Shown here in pieces: positions 11,440 to 23,754 of a stretch of DNA of 64,000 nt (position 1 is its first letter; the number at the start of each line of letters is the position of its first letter). The DNA is from Euwallacea fornicatus (Eukaryota; Arthropoda; Insecta; Coleoptera; Curculionidae): assembly GCF_040115645.1 (NCBI RefSeq), contig NC_089553.1, positions 1,240,001-1,304,000 on the forward strand, written 5' to 3'. The notes beneath the pieces are model-generated. The model had not been told where the DNA came from. It worked only from the letters and a program-made list of their open reading frames with translations, and ran no database searches. Both the position numbers and the translations under genes were made by a program.

Positions 11440-12896
11440 TAGTAATTCTAGAATTAAAAAAATCGAATCTTTCGCCAATAGTCGAATATTTATCCGAGAG
11501 CTGGATTAGGCTGGCGGTCTCCCATCCTAATATAAATAAGGACTACAGAATTTTTCAGAGTCACACCAATATCGCGAACAATAGCCCTTGTCACCAACCC
11601 ACGAACCCTCCTCCGAACTTTGGCCATAATTAAAATTTCTTCGTCGATTCGCCAGCATCATCGAAATCGATTAATCCTCTCTGTTTTCCTTTCCCGGACT
11701 ACATATCGAAATTCCAGTCGTCCGAGTGTCATTACAAGCAGCGACCACGTCCCCGCGCCCCGCGGGCCACTCCGGGTGCCCCCCGGAGAGGGTGAAACAA
11801 AAGACGGAATAATCCATAGAAGCCGCTGACCAATGGCGTGGAGGCGGCTTTGTATGGACTACTGCTCTCGACTTGCCAGGGGTGTTCATTTTCTTAATTG
11901 CCGAGGGTTATGTGTAGTTTTTACCTTTGAGGATTTTTCCCCGTATCAGAGAGTTTCACTGGAGACTGGAGAACCTAATCAAATGAACCCGGTTCCATCG
12001 GGACGGGGAGTTTGTAGACGCGGTTTTTATTGCTTTTTTCCGTTTCCATTATAGCTCACGTCTTTAACGCTTCAGAAAATATGCTTTGATCAAATAAGCT
12101 CCGGTTCGTCGGTTACGTTTCACTGGATGTCTGTCTCCTTTGTCCGGTCGCTGTAAAAATATAATAAAGATCGGAAAAAACCGGACGGAAAAATCGCGCG
12201 GAAGTGACACTATTCGTCCAAAGGTATATTAATTAATCGACAGTCGTATGCAGTGTGTCCGGGAATGAGCTGTCCAGTATGGAAGGTCTCGTGAACGGGA
12301 ATAGATCCAGACTTGATTAAAAGGGAAAAAAATTTTATATTCCCGGGAGTAGTTTCACGATGCAAATAGATATGCAAAATAATTGTCAGTTTTTCAGTAA
12401 ATAAACCGAAATGTACGAATTTATTTAGCATTTTTCATCGAGTTGTAGTAAAAAACACCTGACGTCCTTATTTTAGACACATTATATAGAAGTCTTATAT
12501 AAAACACAAATTTCCACAGTCCCTGCGCTCATTTGGCAAGATAACTTAATTTTCAGGTTGAGAGAACACGATAAAAATGGGATGATGGGTCATGGGTCAG
12601 AAGTTAGTGGACATAAACAAGTTTTCAAGGGATGCTGTGACATGCGGACACGCGTCTGCGTTTAACCTTTGATCTATAATTCACGGGATGCTGGAGTGAG
12701 AACCAGTTTCAGCATGGCATTTCGGCATCCTATTGAAAAACCACTTTGCACGCATGGTGGGAACAGTAATGTAACTCATCACCTGTATTTTAATTCGTAT
12801 TAACTTTAGAAGAAAACCTTTCTGGTATGAGATGGTTTTGGTGGTGGAGACCTTGTAAGGAATCAGGTAAAACACACCGCAAAATAAATATTTATT
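11440..12896. other. Gene-free stretch with a GC-rich block
   Basis: Positions 11560-12060 are relatively GC-rich (CCCCGCGCCCCGCGGGCC near 11753) and repeat-free, so they may be regulatory. The overlapping frames on both strands there match nothing known to me. The rest is AT-rich spacer. Confidence 0.4.
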
Positions 12897-12988
12897 TACA
12901 GTGTCGGAGAAAAGTATTTCGACACCGATTCATTTGGAATACAAAATTTTCCAAAACCGAAACTATTTATTGGACTTAACTATGCATA

Positions 12989-13916
12989 CAGGGTGTCCCG
13001 TAAGTCAACAATCTCCCTTGGAGGGGATGGACCAACCCGAAATAAATTGGTTTAACTAAACTTGTGTTTGTCCAAAAGTTGATAATAACCAAAATACAGG
13101 ATGTCAAAGGTTAAAAAAATATATCGCATTTTATTTAATACATTTCCACTACTTCGAACTAATTTCACGAAGTTTCGTATTCGGGAATTTCTTGAGATGA
13201 TAAAATCAAATTTATCGACGATTTCGGTGCATTTTCTAGAGGGCGCCACAGGCGGCTATTAGGATTAATGCCAAAACTTTTTATGCCACGGTGTATGCCA
13301 TTTTGGACCAGATAAATCTTTTCTCTCACAGTTCGGACTTAAAAAGGGTATACTTATTGAAGTCGCTAGAAGAAACGGTTTCCGAGAAAGAAGCATCTAA
13401 AACTAATAATTCATGCGAATTTATTGTCTATTTATAATTATTGCTGTTTTATTTCTTAATAAATGTATTGCAAATTTATTGCACAAGAAGCTCATTGTCA
13501 AATTATTTCAATAATTAAGATTTTAAATGACATTCCTGTTACTTTCTAACGAATGATACTTATTTACCACTAAATGAAATTCAAATAATATACTCAAATT
13601 GCTTGCCAACCAGTTGGATGCAAGCGCTAATAATATAACAACAATAATAATAATAATAATATTAATAATAATAGTAATAATAATCATCATTAAATTTGAA
13701 TTTATCATTTCAAGAAACTCCCGAATACGAAGTTTCGTGCAATTAGTTCGAAGTAGTGGAGAAATATTAAAGAAAATGTGATTTATTTTTTGACCTTTGA
13801 CACCCCGTATGAGGGTTATCATCAACTTTTGGGCAAAGACAAGTTTAGTTAAATCGACTGACTTTGAGTTGGCTTATACACCCTCCAGGGATATCGTTGA
13901 CTTACGGGACACCCTG
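12989..13916. mobile_element. Foldback element 4, 0.93 kb, inside a Tc1 terminal repeat
   Basis: Ends CAGGGTGTCCCGTAAGTC and its reverse complement, each flanked by TA. Arms of about 225 bp. Inner motif copies are CAGGATGTCAAAGG at 13097 and a mirror ending at 13807. The loop contains an AAT microsatellite. The host empty site, GCATATATAGAAAG, lines up without gaps with GAATATATAAAAAT in the host's opposite terminal repeat. Confidence 0.9.
13637..13690. repeat. AAT microsatellite
   Basis: Interrupted (AAT)n tract in the loop of foldback 4. The overlapping isoleucine-rich open frames on both strands are produced by it. Confidence 0.9.
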
Positions 13917-14052
13917 TATATAGAAAGTAAATCTCCAGGCTATATTTTTTAAAAATATTATATAACTTATTAACAAAACAAAAATGTGAAACGGCAAAAA
14001 TTATGCTGAAACAAGTATGAAATGCAATAGGAAAAAAGTATTTAGACAAATT

Positions 14053-15110
14053 CTACGAAGTATAACAAATAAACAACAAACAAATGTTCCAATATTTTGT
14101 CGGATATTCTTGAAACTTTATAACAGCTTTTAACCGTCTTGGCATAGAACGAACTAAATTTTTAGGAACTTCTCGGGCGATGCTCATCCATGCGTCCATT
14201 AACTCCCTTTTCAAATCGGTACGGCTGTGTCTGGGTTTTTTGTGAATTTTTCTGTTGAATTCTTTCCACAAATGTTCAGTAACATTCACGTCAGGTGACT
14301 GCGGGGGTGTTTCTAATTCATGGGGAGTATTGTAAAGAAGCCATTCCCTTACTAAACGCGATTCATGCTTAGGATCGTTATCTTATGGAAAATGATAACA
14401 ATCTTTTAGATTCAATTTAATGGCGTTTTGACGGAACTCATTCTTAAAAATGGCTAAATAACAGTATTGGTTTATAATAACATCTAGGAATACAAGATTT
14501 CCAACACCGTTAGCCGCCATACATCCCCGTACCATCACATTACCTTCTTCGTATTGGACTCTAAGCCAAAGATTTTCCTTATTCAGAGCTGTATTTTTTT
14601 TTCTCAAAATTAATTTTCGCCCATCCGATCCCCATACGCTAAATTTACGTTTGTCAGAAAACATAATAATTTCCCAAAATCCATTCGATTTGCGTTTATG
14701 AGCATTTGCGAAATTAAATCTCTTCTTTCTATTCGCACTAATAATTGTTGGTTTACGACGAGCAGTATAAGCTTTGAAACCCTACCTTTTTCGTTTTGTT
14801 TCTCACGCTTCTTGATGTTACATACTTCTCTGTTGCAGATTCCAAATCTCCATCGATAATTCTTGAACTTTCAAATGGGTTCTTGTTAATGGTTCCGACA
14901 ATGAAGTGCCCATCTCTGTCGTCAAGTGTTGAAGGCCTGGCGGCTTGTTTCTTATTTTTGATTCTGTTTGAAATTTTAAATTTGTTTATAGCATATGCCA
15001 CTGTCGAAGGGTGTCTACCCATCAGTTTCCCCGTTTCGCTTGTACACTTACCGTCTTTATAAAATTTAATAACCAAATTTTTTCTTCATTTGTTAATTCT
15101 CTAGTTTTCG
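14053..15110 (-). pseudogene. Tc1-family DD34E transposase, nearly intact pseudogene
   Basis: Read on the minus strand. It starts with TRELTNEEK, then after a one-base shift near 15085 an N-terminal helix-turn-helix region (KLMGRHPSTVAYAINKF). A second shift lies near 14760 (GFQSLY against the TARRKPTIIS register). Then come the first catalytic Asp in IIMFSDKRKF, the second in DNDPKHES preceded by a stop codon at 14383-14385, and the catalytic Glu in VTEHLWKEF. Thirty-four residues separate the last two. The lesions are two frameshifts and one stop, so the copy is dead but not old. Confidence 0.88.
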
Positions 15111-15549
15111 GAATCGTTATAAAAAATTTCAAGTTTCCATTATCTCAGTGAAGGAGCCACTGATTTTAAATGATGGTGGTAACAAGTCGCTACGAGTTGT
15201 CTGTTCCATAAGTAGCAAATACTTAAAAAACGTCATGCGCGTGTGCCTAAGTACTTTTTCCCTATTGCTTTTCACATCAATTTTAATATAACGCGTTTTT
15301 TATTGGTTTTTACATGTTTTTATTGCTAATAATACGCATTATTTAAAAAAAATCCGGACTCCGAAATTTATTTTTATATATTCATTGTTCAGAGCAGCCA
15401 ACATTTTAAAGTTTTGAACATTTATCTACTTCGCCTAAAGTGGTGTTTAAACACTTTTTTCCGCAACTGTAGCTGCAGTTTAGCATGTACAGCTTCAAGG
15501 TCTACGTTTTTACATAAAAGGGATTGCCAACCAACTCAGGCGTACGATT

Positions 15550-16300
15550 CTTATACAGGTATCATCAGTTCAAGTGGAAACATAGGGATTGTGCAAGTGG
15601 GAGAAGAATCGCATAACGTTTTATGTGTCACCGACAAGGACCAACGAAGTGGGGTGAGCGGCTAACGGCTGACGTGGGCGGAGTGACTTCGATGTTTAGA
15701 TTAGTATCGATTCTACTACCTTCGCAGCAACGGGAGTTTTTTTAAATATCAGATGTTCCACACAAATGATACACGTCTTTAGTCACGCAGAAGTCTAAGC
15801 CGAATGATTCACAAACCTTTGGTTGCAGGAATGGCACCGCCAGCAACCTTCGTTATCGGTTTCTACGTTTTTATTCCAATCAAAACCGCCGAATAAATCA
15901 TTTTCACTAAACAAAATAATTCCGCATCTAAATATGAATCAGATCTTAATCAAATAAGATAAATAATTTATAATAATCACTACAAGTACAAGTTGATCAT
16001 AAAGATATAAAGAACAATGGTAATCAATATTAAACAATAACTACTTGGTATTTCATATTCCTAAGCATTTCATAACACAGAGCAAGAAGCAGCAATATAG
16101 ATGAATGTTAAAAAAAAATCCATCACTAAAACTTAGTGAAATTTCGAAACGGTACTGTCTGTGCCGCCCATGTCAGTCGCTATCCTTGCAACCCGCTTCG
16201 TTGGTCTTTGTCGGAGGCATATTAAACCGTATGCGGTCTTTCTCCCTCATGCACAATCCCTATGTTTCAATTTCAATTTTGTGATATCTGCATACGTATA
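15550..16300. mobile_element. Foldback element 5, atypical ends, about 0.75 kb
   Basis: Arms of about 130 bp at 15560-15690 and 16165-16290 are inverted copies. Shared blocks are GAAACATAGGGATTGTGCA and ACCAACGAAG, plus a GACATGGGCGG-like block. The ends lack the CAGGGTG motif and no clear TA duplication is fixed, so the boundaries are approximate. No coding capacity. Confidence 0.7.
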
Positions 16301-16492
16301 AGCAAGCAAATAGTTATTGTCGAATAAAACACTAAATATGAAAATTTTTATTTTGAGAATCTGAGAAAACCTCCAGGAATGAAAAGGCGGGGAAACTCTT
16401 CGTATAAATTCTACTCAATAATATACATGCATATTCATAATGATTCCAATGACAATTACGCTGCTCCCGTGGAATGTTAAATGCATAATGTA

Positions 16493-18024
16493 CAGGGTAG
16501 CCACGCGAAAAATCACACCCTCCCTCTAACTTTTTAATAATTTGAAATAAAAAAAAGAAAATTGCAAAAAGTGCTTGAAAGCTCATGTAGATTTCCAAGA
16601 TTGTCAGCAGCTTTATACAGGATGTTTTATAAACGTCTGCCAACCCAATATTGCATTTTTTTGAACTAATTAAGCATTATTTTTTTTTACATATTCAAAT
16701 TCTGCGTTTTATTACGAATGCAATGATAAATACTGCACCACAAATTTAACGTATCATTTTTTAAACTGAACAATTTGCTTTCGGAAATATTTATAAAGTG
16801 CACTAGAGATAGTAAATCATTGTTTTATAGCTCTTAAAACTTTTTCGCATTTTTTCAACGTGTTTATTTGTAAGGTAGCAACAATTGTTTACAAAATATT
16901 CAAAATTGTTACAGTTACTTTCATATGAAAGGCACCATGCAGTAATACTGACAATTAAGTCTTGTAATTTTGGCAAAATAATGCTTCATAATAGAATATC
17001 AAACGATCACAGTTTCACTAAAAAAGACAACGTCAATGATTTTTTTGTCGTGAACCTTCTAGATTTTTTATTCAATTGCTAACAAATAAAATAATATGGA
17101 ATGGAAATATATAGTTAAGGAAGAAAAATTATATAATTTTTTGATGCTCCGTGTATTCACTTAGCTGTGCCTCTTATTGACTCCGTTAAGTCAAATTTAT
17201 TAAAACTGGCGGTTATCTTTCTTTAGCAGATATAATTTTTTTTCTAAAATCATAAAAACGAAAATGCGTAAAAATTGAATATATGCGTTAATTTTGTGGT
17301 GCAGTGCATATATGTAGGTCATACATCAAATCTTATAATTAGTATTCTTATAATTATAATGAAAAGAAGAGTGTCAAATATAATAAATTACATCAATCGA
17401 AATGATATAATAAAAAATGTCTACAAAGTTTGGAAGAAAATATTGATTATGTGTGGAACATGGTAGAACGAACATTGCGCAATATCTGTAAAATAAACAA
17501 AAACACCGGAATAATTTTACTCTGCTTTATTGTCATTGTATTCAATTAAATTTAATTTTAGCTTTAATTAGCAATATTAATTATGCTCCTATTGAGCCGA
17601 AAAAAATATTGGATTTAGAAAATAAGAAAAATTAAAAATACCTTTCGAAGTATTTTCCCCAAATTTTAAGTAAAATGTCAAAATGTAGCATCCTTCTTTT
17701 TCAGTTTTTTTGATAGAAAATATTGATTATAAACGCAATAAACTACTGAATTTAATATTGAGAGAATCAGCCATATTGTTTTCAAAGCTGAACCAGATAT
17801 ATTTATGAAACATCTCCATCGAATTATTTTACAACGGAGTAAATTTTTGTAATATTCCAAAAATTATACGATTTGAGATGTGACATTATACATATATACA
17901 ATATTGGGTTGGCGCACGTTTATTAAACATCCTGTATAAAACTGCAGACTATCTTGAAAAACTACACTTCAATATAATAGAAAGTTATAGGGTGGATGGA
18001 ATTTTCGAGGGGACAGCCTTCACG
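16493..18024. mobile_element. Foldback element 6, 1.5 kb, very AT-rich loop
   Basis: Outer left end TA-CAGGGTAGCCACGCG. The right end is less conserved (CACG-TA). Inner copies are CAGGATGTTTTATAAACG at 16618 and the mirror ending at 17934, sharing GCCAACCCAATATTG. Arms of about 160 bp. The large loop is extremely AT-rich and has only chance open frames. Confidence 0.75.
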
Positions 18025-18026
18025 TA

Positions 18027-18944
18027 TCTAATTTGACCTATAAACTATATCAACCATATCAACCTGATTTAAAAATCCCGTAAAAATTCTTATTTTAAAC
18101 TCGTAATGCTACACTGACACAGTAATACTGACACTGTAAATTTCCTTTTATACACATGCAGAAACAGTAATTGCTTGCCTAGACCTCCTATTTGGCAGGA
18201 TTTTGGGGAAGTTGCACAGTTCGCATTCTCCTCAACTTAACTCCTTTCACCTTCTAACTCCGAATAAAACAGCGTATCGGCAAATTTCATTTCGTAATTT
18301 GTGGTGATCCCTACCCTCGCTATGTTAGCAAAGGCATAAAAACAATTTAGTATTTGTGAAATCTGCCGCTATTACAAATACTTGATTGTCGTCAAATAGG
18401 CGGAAGTATTTTGTGATCGGAATTTTCAAGACGAAAGACCGTTTTCGTTAATCCAGCGATAAAAACCTTAAATGTGTTCTGTAGAGTTGCAAATTTCCCT
18501 AAGTGGTACAGCGGTTTCTCCTGTTACTAAGCTGTTTGTGCAAAGTTTGATGTGTGTCGTTCGAATAAGTCCGAGCGAACATTTCGTTCACTTTTCGTCG
18601 TCATTCTTAACAAGTCGGAGTGAGATGGATTGGTGCGCGGAGCGCTCGGGATGAAATTGCCTACCAAACTCGGTTTATACAAAAATAACGCTCACAGACT
18701 GAGTAGCACTGATATTAATACAAATTTAAGATTGTATAAAATTCGACGTTTATTAAAACTTCCATGGTAACTGTAGTTATTGTAGAAGATGATAGATGGT
18801 CTAGATATCGTAATAGATGGTTCAGATGTTGGTTAATTCAGGTTAATTAAGTTTAAATTAACTGGCCCAGTAGATAATCATTTCAAAAAATCTCATCAGC
18901 TATCAAAAAACTTTGTAGATGTAGAATTACGTTGAATAGAATAA
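18027..18944. other. Gene-free stretch
   Basis: AT-rich with no recognised gene or paired repeat. The 60-codon frame at 18472 is not recognisable. Confidence 0.35.
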
Positions 18945-18993
18945 CACCTGTTCTTTCAGCAGTTCAAGCAATTGCTGAAAGAACAGATGTTAT
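18945..18993. repeat. Compact hairpin, 21-bp stem
   Basis: Stem arms ATAACACCTGTTCTTTCAGCA and TGCTGAAAGAACAGATGTTAT pair with one mismatch around an 11-nt loop. The right arm lies within transposase-like sequence (QAIAERTDVI), so the left arm looks like a local inverted copy of it. Confidence 0.75.
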
Positions 18994-19110
18994 CCGCGGA
19001 AGTGTAAAAAGCATTTTACATCGCAACATACTTCATCCATACAAGCCAAAGTTTATAAATTCCTTAAAAGCACAAAATTTTGACATGATTCTATTCACCT
19101 TTTTGGTTAG
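18960..19110 (+). pseudogene. Transposase helix-turn-helix fragment (IS630/mariner type)
   Basis: The plus-strand reading VQAIAERTDVIRGSVKSIL, followed by HPYKPKFINSL and FDMILFTF, fits the second helix-turn-helix and HPYK linker of IS630-type transposases (compare ARFLKTQKLHPYK at about 33200 in this window). Similarity fades after about 19110 and no catalytic part follows. Confidence 0.55.
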
Positions 19111-19174
19111 TAAGTATACAAAAAGAGAGTCCTGGGTTGCGAGAATACACGAATTTTATAATTTAATGCCTTAA

Positions 19175-22100
19175 TCAATAACCTTTCACAACAGATGTGC
19201 GGTACATCGAATAGTCAAGGCATTGTTGCTTGTTTTTTAGACAGAAGACAGTAAGGTCAAAAAAGCTACTTTGTAATGCCAATGTAACTGGCATTCATAC
19301 ATCTGTATATACATAATTCAAAACACGTTAAAGAGCGCCTTCTGGAAATGTACTGGGGCTGCGTAATCTCACGTACCACGGGCAATTTTGTCCCCCCAGA
19401 TAACCTGATTTGATCCCAATGGACTGTGTTTAAATAGGAATTTTTACATCAAAACCTTTATAAAAAATATCATTTTGCGATGTCGATCATTTTCAGGTTT
19501 CAATTATTCGAGAATGTATCTTAAACAAAAGTCACACATTACGTGTGACCCTGTATATCCAAACAGCCGAAAGGGTCGCAAAGTTGGTCGTAACATGAGG
19601 AAGACAAGTCGAGGGCAGCGTGGCCCGATCTCCGATTGCAATTAATTCTGCCCAGCTTCGGCACTAATTTGCATCTGCGGACAGTTCCTGGGGTCCCTCT
19701 GCAAAGGCGGGCCGCCATTGGCCGGGGCCCACTACCCCTTTCTAGCCCGTTGCTTTAATTATGGCTCGGACGGTAGGGCACATCAAAAGTGTCGTCAAAG
19801 GGTCGAGTATACCGAAACTGAAATCTGTTTACCCGCTTGTGATGTTGTGCAGAAAGGTACATATGTATGTATATGATGAGAAACGGTGGAGTGGAAATTC
19901 AATTAAAGGTTACGTCAGGTTGAGATTTGATCGATACGCTTGACCCTTCGTTGGGCTTTGTTGGCTGTGATGTTCTTTTTTTTTATATTTTCCCAAGAAG
20001 AATATGCACACATAATTGGTTTCCTGACAATAAATGTTTTGCTGCAAGACGGCTTTATTATCGCCGATACGTTGAATGGCTCGGGGATTGGTTACCGAGC
20101 AACACTCTCTTAACGTTGCCCCGGTGGCGGAACTTATTTCGTATCTACAAGGGATTATTCTCGTCTCAGTCAGTATCTCATTCTTTCGTCTGCTTCTTTC
20201 GGAGAAAAGAGGAACGGTTCCCTGTGTCGAGCAACTAAAAAAGGCTGTGTTTACATATATTTTTTCTCAGAAATCTGTGGACTATAATATGGTCAATACC
20301 GAAAATCTTGAAAAATTTTTCCGGCGAAATTCGTATTTTTGGAAAGTCTGGCAACAAGACCTATACACGGAATGATCCCGAAAACAAATGACGTCTCACG
20401 TTGAGCGTAATAGACCGGGTTGGGATAACAAAAGAATGCTGCGTCGTTGCCAGTTTGTAATAAATCATAAAATATATCCAATTTTATGTATTCTATAGGA
20501 TTTACCATTTATCAGTAGAAGGTAATGCACGCAATTGTATATTTGCTGCTGCCTAGAAAATAGAAATTTCCGTATTAATCAAGATTTTTTGTGCAAAAAC
20601 ATTCAAGAAATTGAACCCAACAAGATCTTTCTCGTACAAAATTTCAAATAATATTCGTATATATTTGCGACATATGAAACATGACAAAGCAAGAATTTCA
20701 CGTTAGAATAGCGGCGACCCGCGTCGCGAACTGCTTTATGAAATTTCGAGTTCCTCGCTCAAAAATGAAATGTAGTCACATTACAATATTGATGTCAAGA
20801 TTTCTTAAGGAGATATTTCAATAATTTAATAACGTCTGCTGCTAGCAGGTAACTCCTACTACGGCGTGTACTTATGCTTGAATCGCGAAGTTATTTGCTT
20901 CCATTATATTATGAGCATAACTGCACTACAGAAAAGTTGCTTGTTACCTACCATAGCAGGAGATACTTTAGAGTATATTCTTCCAAATTACGAATTGGTT
21001 TACTAAAAAAATCCCATGGTTCAAAGCTCATGCCTCAAGAAAGTGCACTCACAACAGATATAAGAAAATATGCCCCCGGAGAAAAGTCTCCAGTTTTAAT
21101 TTAGCTCGCGAGCAGAAAGTGTAAAAGCGGTGTCAACTTGAAAATCGATATTTTTAGCTGGCGAATAAATGACTCTAATAGCGTCCATTCCCATTGAAAC
21201 ACATAATTTGAGAATGTATGATACACATTTTCTAATTGAACGTTTTTCTCTAGTGTAAACGTGCCGTGCTGTGAGCCTCGAACCAGAGTGACCGTTGGCC
21301 GGTGTCGACCAATGGCGCGACTGCAAGGGCGGGTACACCTTCTGGCTGTAACAGAAGGTCACTATTGTGTGCTGGACATAGTTAGGGAAGGGAGAACGTA
21401 AGAGATGGTTCAGTTTAATTTGATCAGAAATCAGTTTGATTTTATGGAATTTTTTTGTTTTTGTTATATGTTTTGATTGTTGGTAAACGTTTCTCTTTTA
21501 CTTCGTTTCATTTAAACCCTAAAACTAGGCTTTAACGTTCCTTTTCTTTGCATGATCTTCACATTACTGCAGAAATCTTTATTAGCCACGAAAGCTCTGT
21601 TTTAGCCTATCGCAAGTTACGCAATTTCACGGCTCAGCTAATTTTTCCTTATATTCATAACTAGCGACGTAACACTTAATCATAACGAATACATAATGAA
21701 TTAGTAAAAATTAGATGTTGCCGCGTAGGGCGGATTAGTAAACCCCAAACACGCTGAAAATTCGAGCCATTAATCTTAATAGCACCGGGTAAGACGTCGT
21801 TTTCAGTCTTTCCTAGCAAAGAGTGTACTACATATTTAAATGAAGCTTACTAAAGCTCAGTGGCGGTGCGAATTTCCTGCATCTCAGATTTCAAAGAAAC
21901 TCTCGTTCAAAGGATATTAATTAATGATTGCTTTTAGCGCAACAATGTAAATTCAATTTTTTTCTAAATTGCTCGCACGTATTCAGATCTGGACACCACG
22001 GAGGCTCCATGGTTTTTTTTATGGACGAATCTCCTGAAAATTCTAGAAGCGTTCGTAATAATTTTTCTGAACAAATTGGCGAATGTTATTCAGGTGGTAT

Positions 22101-23754
22101 TATTTGACGGAATTCCATGAAAAGCGCTGCGCTAATGTCTTCCTTAAAACCGGGCACAGCGGGAGAGTTATTCCCGTGGCTGAGGGAATAAGTGCAAGTG
22201 GCTCAAAACAACACACCGCGAGATACGGCGTGCCAGTCAAGTAGGCCGTGCCACAGACAGCAGCAGCCATTGTGCTCCATTCATCTAATTAGCGTTGGCT
22301 GAACTGAGCGGGACGCATTCACATGCGAGACTTATCGCTCTTACACTCATTAGAGATGGATTAATCTATCACAAATTTCTCTCATCTGAGCCACCGTACA
22401 ACGTATAGGCTTTGCTCTCGTATGAAAGGAGGACAGGGATGGATTTCGATTCGGAACAGCGAGACTCATGGTGTAGTTTGGATTGAATTACCGAATACAA
22501 ATCAACAATCATCGATATATTTACGGCGCATACCTAAGATCGTAAATTCGTTTCAAGTCTGGAATAAATTGCGGTTTAAAGTGGGTTTTCAAAAAATGTT
22601 ATGTATAGTTACGGTTCTGAACTACGATACGGTCCTGTATCAGGAGTCCTCTAAACAACAACAGACGAACTTCTTAGCAACCTCAATGTCTAATTTATCA
22701 TCAAAAGACAAAGCAATCGTCTATTCAAGTAGGTTTTGGTAGTGCGTGGATTTGGTTTTTGCCAGTCAGTTAAGAAGATTAAATTCACATTCAATTTGCC
22801 CCCCAGGAACGTAAAACCCAGCTCTGCTAATTATTTACCAATTAAATTACTTCCAAGAAAATTCTTATAAATTGGAAAATGAAAACTCGATATTTCAACT
22901 CTTCTAACAATAACCAAATTATTAGACAAAACCAACGACACCTATGAGGTGTTCCTCATACCTAAAATCCTCACTTAAATCCCACCCCAAATTTCGGACC
23001 ACCCTACCCTCACTTCATTTGTTTAGGGCTCTTTAAGGTATGATACGCCTATGGAACACCACTGCCAGTTTTGTATCGCGCCACCTCGCGGTGAATAGAT
23101 TTTAACGAAATAAAGCTGTGGCTTGCTTTAGTTCGTCGTCTGTAATTAAGAGGGAGCCAAGACGCGAAAGCGCTAATAATTTATTAAGAGGGTTTGCGTG
23201 TAACGAACGAGGGTTGATTTGAAATTTGAAATTTAGGGGATTTATAAAGTTCGCCGGCAGGGTTGATGTTGTGCTTCGAATGGGAACAATATTTAATTGC
23301 GCTGCTTCAAGTAGCTTATATGATTTTTCATAGTTGTTAAAACCATTTAACGTGAAATTTTTATTTCACTATAATATTTGTTTTAACTTTTATTATTTTC
23401 ATTTGCAGAATTCTTGCCGAAATTAGATATCAGAAGGCATCTTTGAAAATAGGAGAGAAGCAGTAGATTCCAAATGCGATGACAAAACATTATGTGTAAT
23501 TTTGTACATATTTTTTAAATTAATATAGACGTATTTTGGTAGTAATGTTTAATTTTACCTTAAGGGAGAACTGAATATGCACAAAGAAAGTCAAAACTTA
23601 AATGGCACAACTTCATCTTGTTGGGTAAAAATGAAGTTGTCTGATTTGAAAATTTTTTCGTGGAAAATTTTGCGTAAGAAACTTTTTGGGATATCTTTTA
23701 TTTTCACAAAAAAAAACTTGTCCTATTGAATTTTTTGAGCATTTCATTTAAAAT
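19175..23754. other. Gene-free 4.6 kb upstream of the satellite block
   Basis: No gene recognised. Contents: one unpaired GACCCTGTATA end near 19547; a GC-rich, repeat-free block at about 19560-19770 (GGCGGGCCGCCATTGGCCGG near 19706) with nearby TAATT sites, possibly regulatory; and unremarkable spacer. None of the short open frames shows a domain. Confidence 0.4.

Larger units (their letters stand above)
12899..15469 (-). mobile_element. Tc1-type transposon with IR/DR ends, interrupted by a foldback
   Basis: Bounded by TA on both sides. Ends are CAGTGTCGGAGAAAAGTATTT on the left and, reversed, CAGTTGCGGAAAAAAGTGTTT on the right. Each terminal repeat has an inner copy of the GGAAAAAAGTATTTAGACA motif, at about 14030-14050 and 15241-15267, roughly 200 bp inside the end once the insertion is discounted. 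This is a Sleeping Beauty-like IR/DR layout. A 928-bp foldback lies in the left repeat. Without it the element would be about 1.64 kb. Confidence 0.88.

Noticed and set aside
13523..13825. Isoleucine-rich frames on both strands
   Set aside because: Produced by the AAT microsatellite and arms of foldback 4.
19540..19556. Single GACCCTGTATA motif as the end of a further foldback
   Set aside because: No inverted partner within about 1.5 kb and no second motif copy about 110 bp away. The same holds for the singles near 31500, 42790, 48187 and 51170.
22000..22130. Minus-strand reading with a PWCPDLNTC-like string resembling a transposase catalytic block
   Set aside because: The match is short and the flanking residues do not follow the family pattern.
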